Shown piece after piece: positions 62,513 to 64,000 of a DNA stretch of 64,000 nucleotides. Positions within the stretch are counted from its first letter, which is position 1. Every line of letters starts with the position of its first letter. Below the pieces are notes generated by a model, which saw nothing but the letters and a program-made list of their open reading frames with translations, ran no database searches and was not told the origin of the DNA. The stretch is from Thermus thermophilus. GTDB lineage: Bacteria; Deinococcota; Deinococci; Deinococcales; Thermaceae. The DNA is taken from the NCBI RefSeq assembly GCF_019974155.1, contig NZ_AP025158.1, positions 1,798,001 through 1,862,000 of the forward strand, read 5' to 3'. Both the position numbers and the translations under genes were made by a program.

Positions 62513-63466
62513 ATGAGACCGACGCTGGACCAGCTGCGCTACCTCGTGGCCCTGGCGGAGGAAGGGAGCTTCACCCGGGCCGCCGAACGGGTCTACCTCA
62601 CCCAGCCCGCCCTCTCCGTCCAGATCCGCAAGCTGGAGGAAGCCCTGGGGACGAGGCTCTTTGACCGGAGGAAGGGCACGCTCACGGAGGCGGGCCAGGT
62701 GGCCGTGGCCCAGGCCCGGAGGATCCTCGAGGAGGTGGAAAGGCTCAGGCTTTTGGTGCAGGGGGAGGCGGCCTGCTTCCAAGGATCCTTCCGGCTCGGG
62801 GTCATCCCTACCCTCGCCCCCTACCTCCTCCCCCGGCTCCTTCCGGAGCTGAAAGCACGTTTCCCCCGTCTTTCCCTCTCGGTGCGGGAGGAGCTCACCC
62901 CGGGGATCGTGCGGGGGCTAGAGGAAGGAAGCCTGGACGCAGGGCTCGTGGGCACAGAGGAACGGCACCCAGGCCTTAGAGCCGAACCCCTTTTTACCGA
63001 GGCCTTCTGGGTCTACGTGGCCCCGGGCCACCCCCTCTTTGAGCGGGAGGCGGTCCACCCTTTGGAGATCCCCCTCGAGGACACCTGGGTCCTCGCCGAA
63101 GGGCATTGCTTCCGGGACCAGGTCCTCTCCGTGTGCCGTCCAAGCCTCGGCAGGCGGTCTGTGGAGTTCCAAAGCGGGGACCTGGAGACCCTGGTCCGCC
63201 TGGTGGACGCCGCGGGGGGGCTCACCCTCCTCCCCGAGGTGGCCCTCTGGACCCTCTCTCCGGCCCAAAGGACCCGGTTGCGCCCCCTAAGTCCCCCTGG
63301 GGCCGGGCGCACCGTCCACCTCCTTTTCCGGGAGGGCAGCCTCAAGGCTCCCCTGCTCCAGGCCCTGGGCGAGGAAGCGCGGCGAGTCTTCACCCTATTG
63401 CGCTCCGACACGGGGATGCAAGAAAGCACTATGATGGGGGCGGAGGTTCGCCATGACCAAGCCTGA
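62513..63466 (+). CDS. oxyR: Hydrogen-peroxide sensor OxyR (LysR family)
   Basis: 317 residues. N-terminal LysR HTH (TRAAERVYLTQPALSVQIRKLEEALGTRLFDR) and a regulatory domain with C199 and C208 in GHCFRDQVLSVC, the same residue numbers and motif as the disulfide-forming cysteines of E. coli OxyR. The gene faces away from Mn catalase, as regulators of this family usually do relative to a target. Its stop overlaps the ilvE start by 14 bases. Confidence 0.9.
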   Translation: MRPTLDQLRYLVALAEEGSFTRAAERVYLTQPALSVQIRKLEEALGTRLFDRRKGTLTEAGQVAVAQARRILEEVERLRLLVQGEAACFQGSFRLGVIPTLAPYLLPRLLPELKARFPRLSLSVREELTPGIVRGLEEGSLDAGLVGTEERHPGLRAEPLFTEAFWVYVAPGHPLFEREAVHPLEIPLEDTWVLAEGHCFRDQVLSVCRPSLGRRSVEFQSGDLETLVRLVDAAGGLTLLPEVALWTLSPAQRTRLRPLSPPGAGRTVHLLFREGSLKAPLLQALGEEARRVFTLLRSDTGMQESTMMGAEVRHDQA

Positions 63467-64000
63467 GGCCAAGGGCGGCGATGTGCAGATCAGGGCCGGA
63501 CTCATCTGGATGAACGGGGCCCTGGTGCCCCAGGAGGAGGCCAAGACCAGCGTCCTAAGCCACGCCCTCCACTACGGCACCAGCGTCTTTGAGGGGATAA
63601 GGGCCTACGAGACCCCCAAAGGCCCCGCCATCTTCCGGCTCAAGGAGCACGTGAAGCGCTTCTACAACTCCGCCAAGGTGCTCCGCATGGAGATCCCCTT
63701 CGCCCCGGAGGAGCTGGAGGAGGCCATCAAGGAGGTGGTGCGGAAAAACGGCTACAGGAGCTGCTACATCCGCCCCCTGGCCTGGATGGGGGCGAAGGCC
63801 CTAGGGGTCAATCCCCTCCCCAACAACCCCGCCGAGGTGATGGTGGCCGCCTGGGAGTGGGGGGCCTACCTGGGGGAGGAGGCGGTGCGCAAGGGGGCCA
63901 GGCTCATCACCAGCTCCTGGGCCCGCTTCCCCGCGAACGTCATGCCCGGCAAGGCCAAGGTGGGCGGCAACTACGTGAACTCGGCCCTGGCCAAGATGGA
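63453..64000 (+). CDS. ilvE: Branched-chain amino acid aminotransferase, 3' end missing
   Basis: PLP enzyme of fold type IV that transaminates valine, leucine and isoleucine. Open from ATG 63453 (preceded by GGAGG) to the window end, about 182 codons. Motifs MNGALVPQEEAKTSVLSHALHYGTSVFEGIRAYE, FRLKEHVKRFYNSAKVLRM and SCYIRPLAWMGAKALG match IlvE; the run to NVMPGKAKVGGNYVNSALAKM includes the lysine region. A GTG at 63483 (MQIRAGLIWMNG) is an alternative start nearer the known N-terminus. Confidence 0.95.
   Translation, partial: MTKPEAKGGDVQIRAGLIWMNGALVPQEEAKTSVLSHALHYGTSVFEGIRAYETPKGPAIFRLKEHVKRFYNSAKVLRMEIPFAPEELEEAIKEVVRKNGYRSCYIRPLAWMGAKALGVNPLPNNPAEVMVAAWEWGAYLGEEAVRKGARLITSSWARFPANVMPGKAKVGGNYVNSALAKM

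Overview
The window is about 64 kb of very GC-rich chromosome from a Thermus, almost certainly T. thermophilus or a close relative. The reasons are the complete 14-gene nqo (complex I) operon in the Thermus order, a Thermus manganese catalase whose five metal ligands fall at the family's known residue numbers, the archaeal-type 477-residue ProRS, the RNA helicase Hera, and many genes whose -10 box (TANNNT) lies only 6-8 bases before the start codon, as expected for leaderless mRNAs.

Layout. 1-770: 3' part of rsmA. 925-14854: nqo7-6-5-4-2-1-3-8-9-10-11-12-13-14, tightly overlapped and all on +. 14867-19212: argS, an HtrA-like protease and a Mur ligase. 19181-21168: FadR-like TetR repressor, DJ-1/PfpI-like protein and a nitronate-monooxygenase-like flavoprotein on -. 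21268-26338: a minus-strand cassette of an unusual histidine kinase (catalytic N-terminus, then a membrane segment, FecR-like region and TPRs), a lone receiver, a HEAT-repeat membrane protein and a processive GT2 glycosyltransferase. 26381-30554: cupin, tRNA-Pro, a CAP-domain lipoprotein gene broken by a 101-bp insert, rpe, a PsiE-like protein and tkt.

30654-46293: a 15.5-kb integrative element sits in tRNA-Arg(CCT), bounded by 47-bp direct repeats of the tRNA 3' half. At the left end are a tyrosine integrase and an XRE repressor with a divergent-promoter switch. The cargo is a defence region: DarT-DarG ADP-ribosylation toxin-antitoxin, type III restriction-modification (mod-res) with an IS4-family insertion that removed the last 49 codons of mod, and an XRE-ImmA/IrrE plus PIN-domain pair. 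The right end carries a replication/regulation module: DUF3987 protein, CHC2-Toprim primase, three small genes including two excisionase-type HTH proteins, an 18-copy helically phased GGCTAC array around a 27-bp palindrome (candidate origin or partition site), and phased TACCCC repeats that occur at both ends. I see no capsid or conjugation genes, so it looks like a small integrative element or satellite.

46414-64000: core genes again: Hera, moeA, MFS transporter, nth, ASCH protein, a GNAT-ABC ATPase fusion, a short AT-rich patch with a secreted glycine-rich protein and a small membrane partner, proS, apgM, Uma2-like nuclease, NrnA, tRNA-Ile, hexapeptide acyltransferase, era, dprA, Mn catalase with divergent oxyR, and the 5' part of ilvE. 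Functional calls rest on motifs read by eye and on family knowledge; no database search was run.
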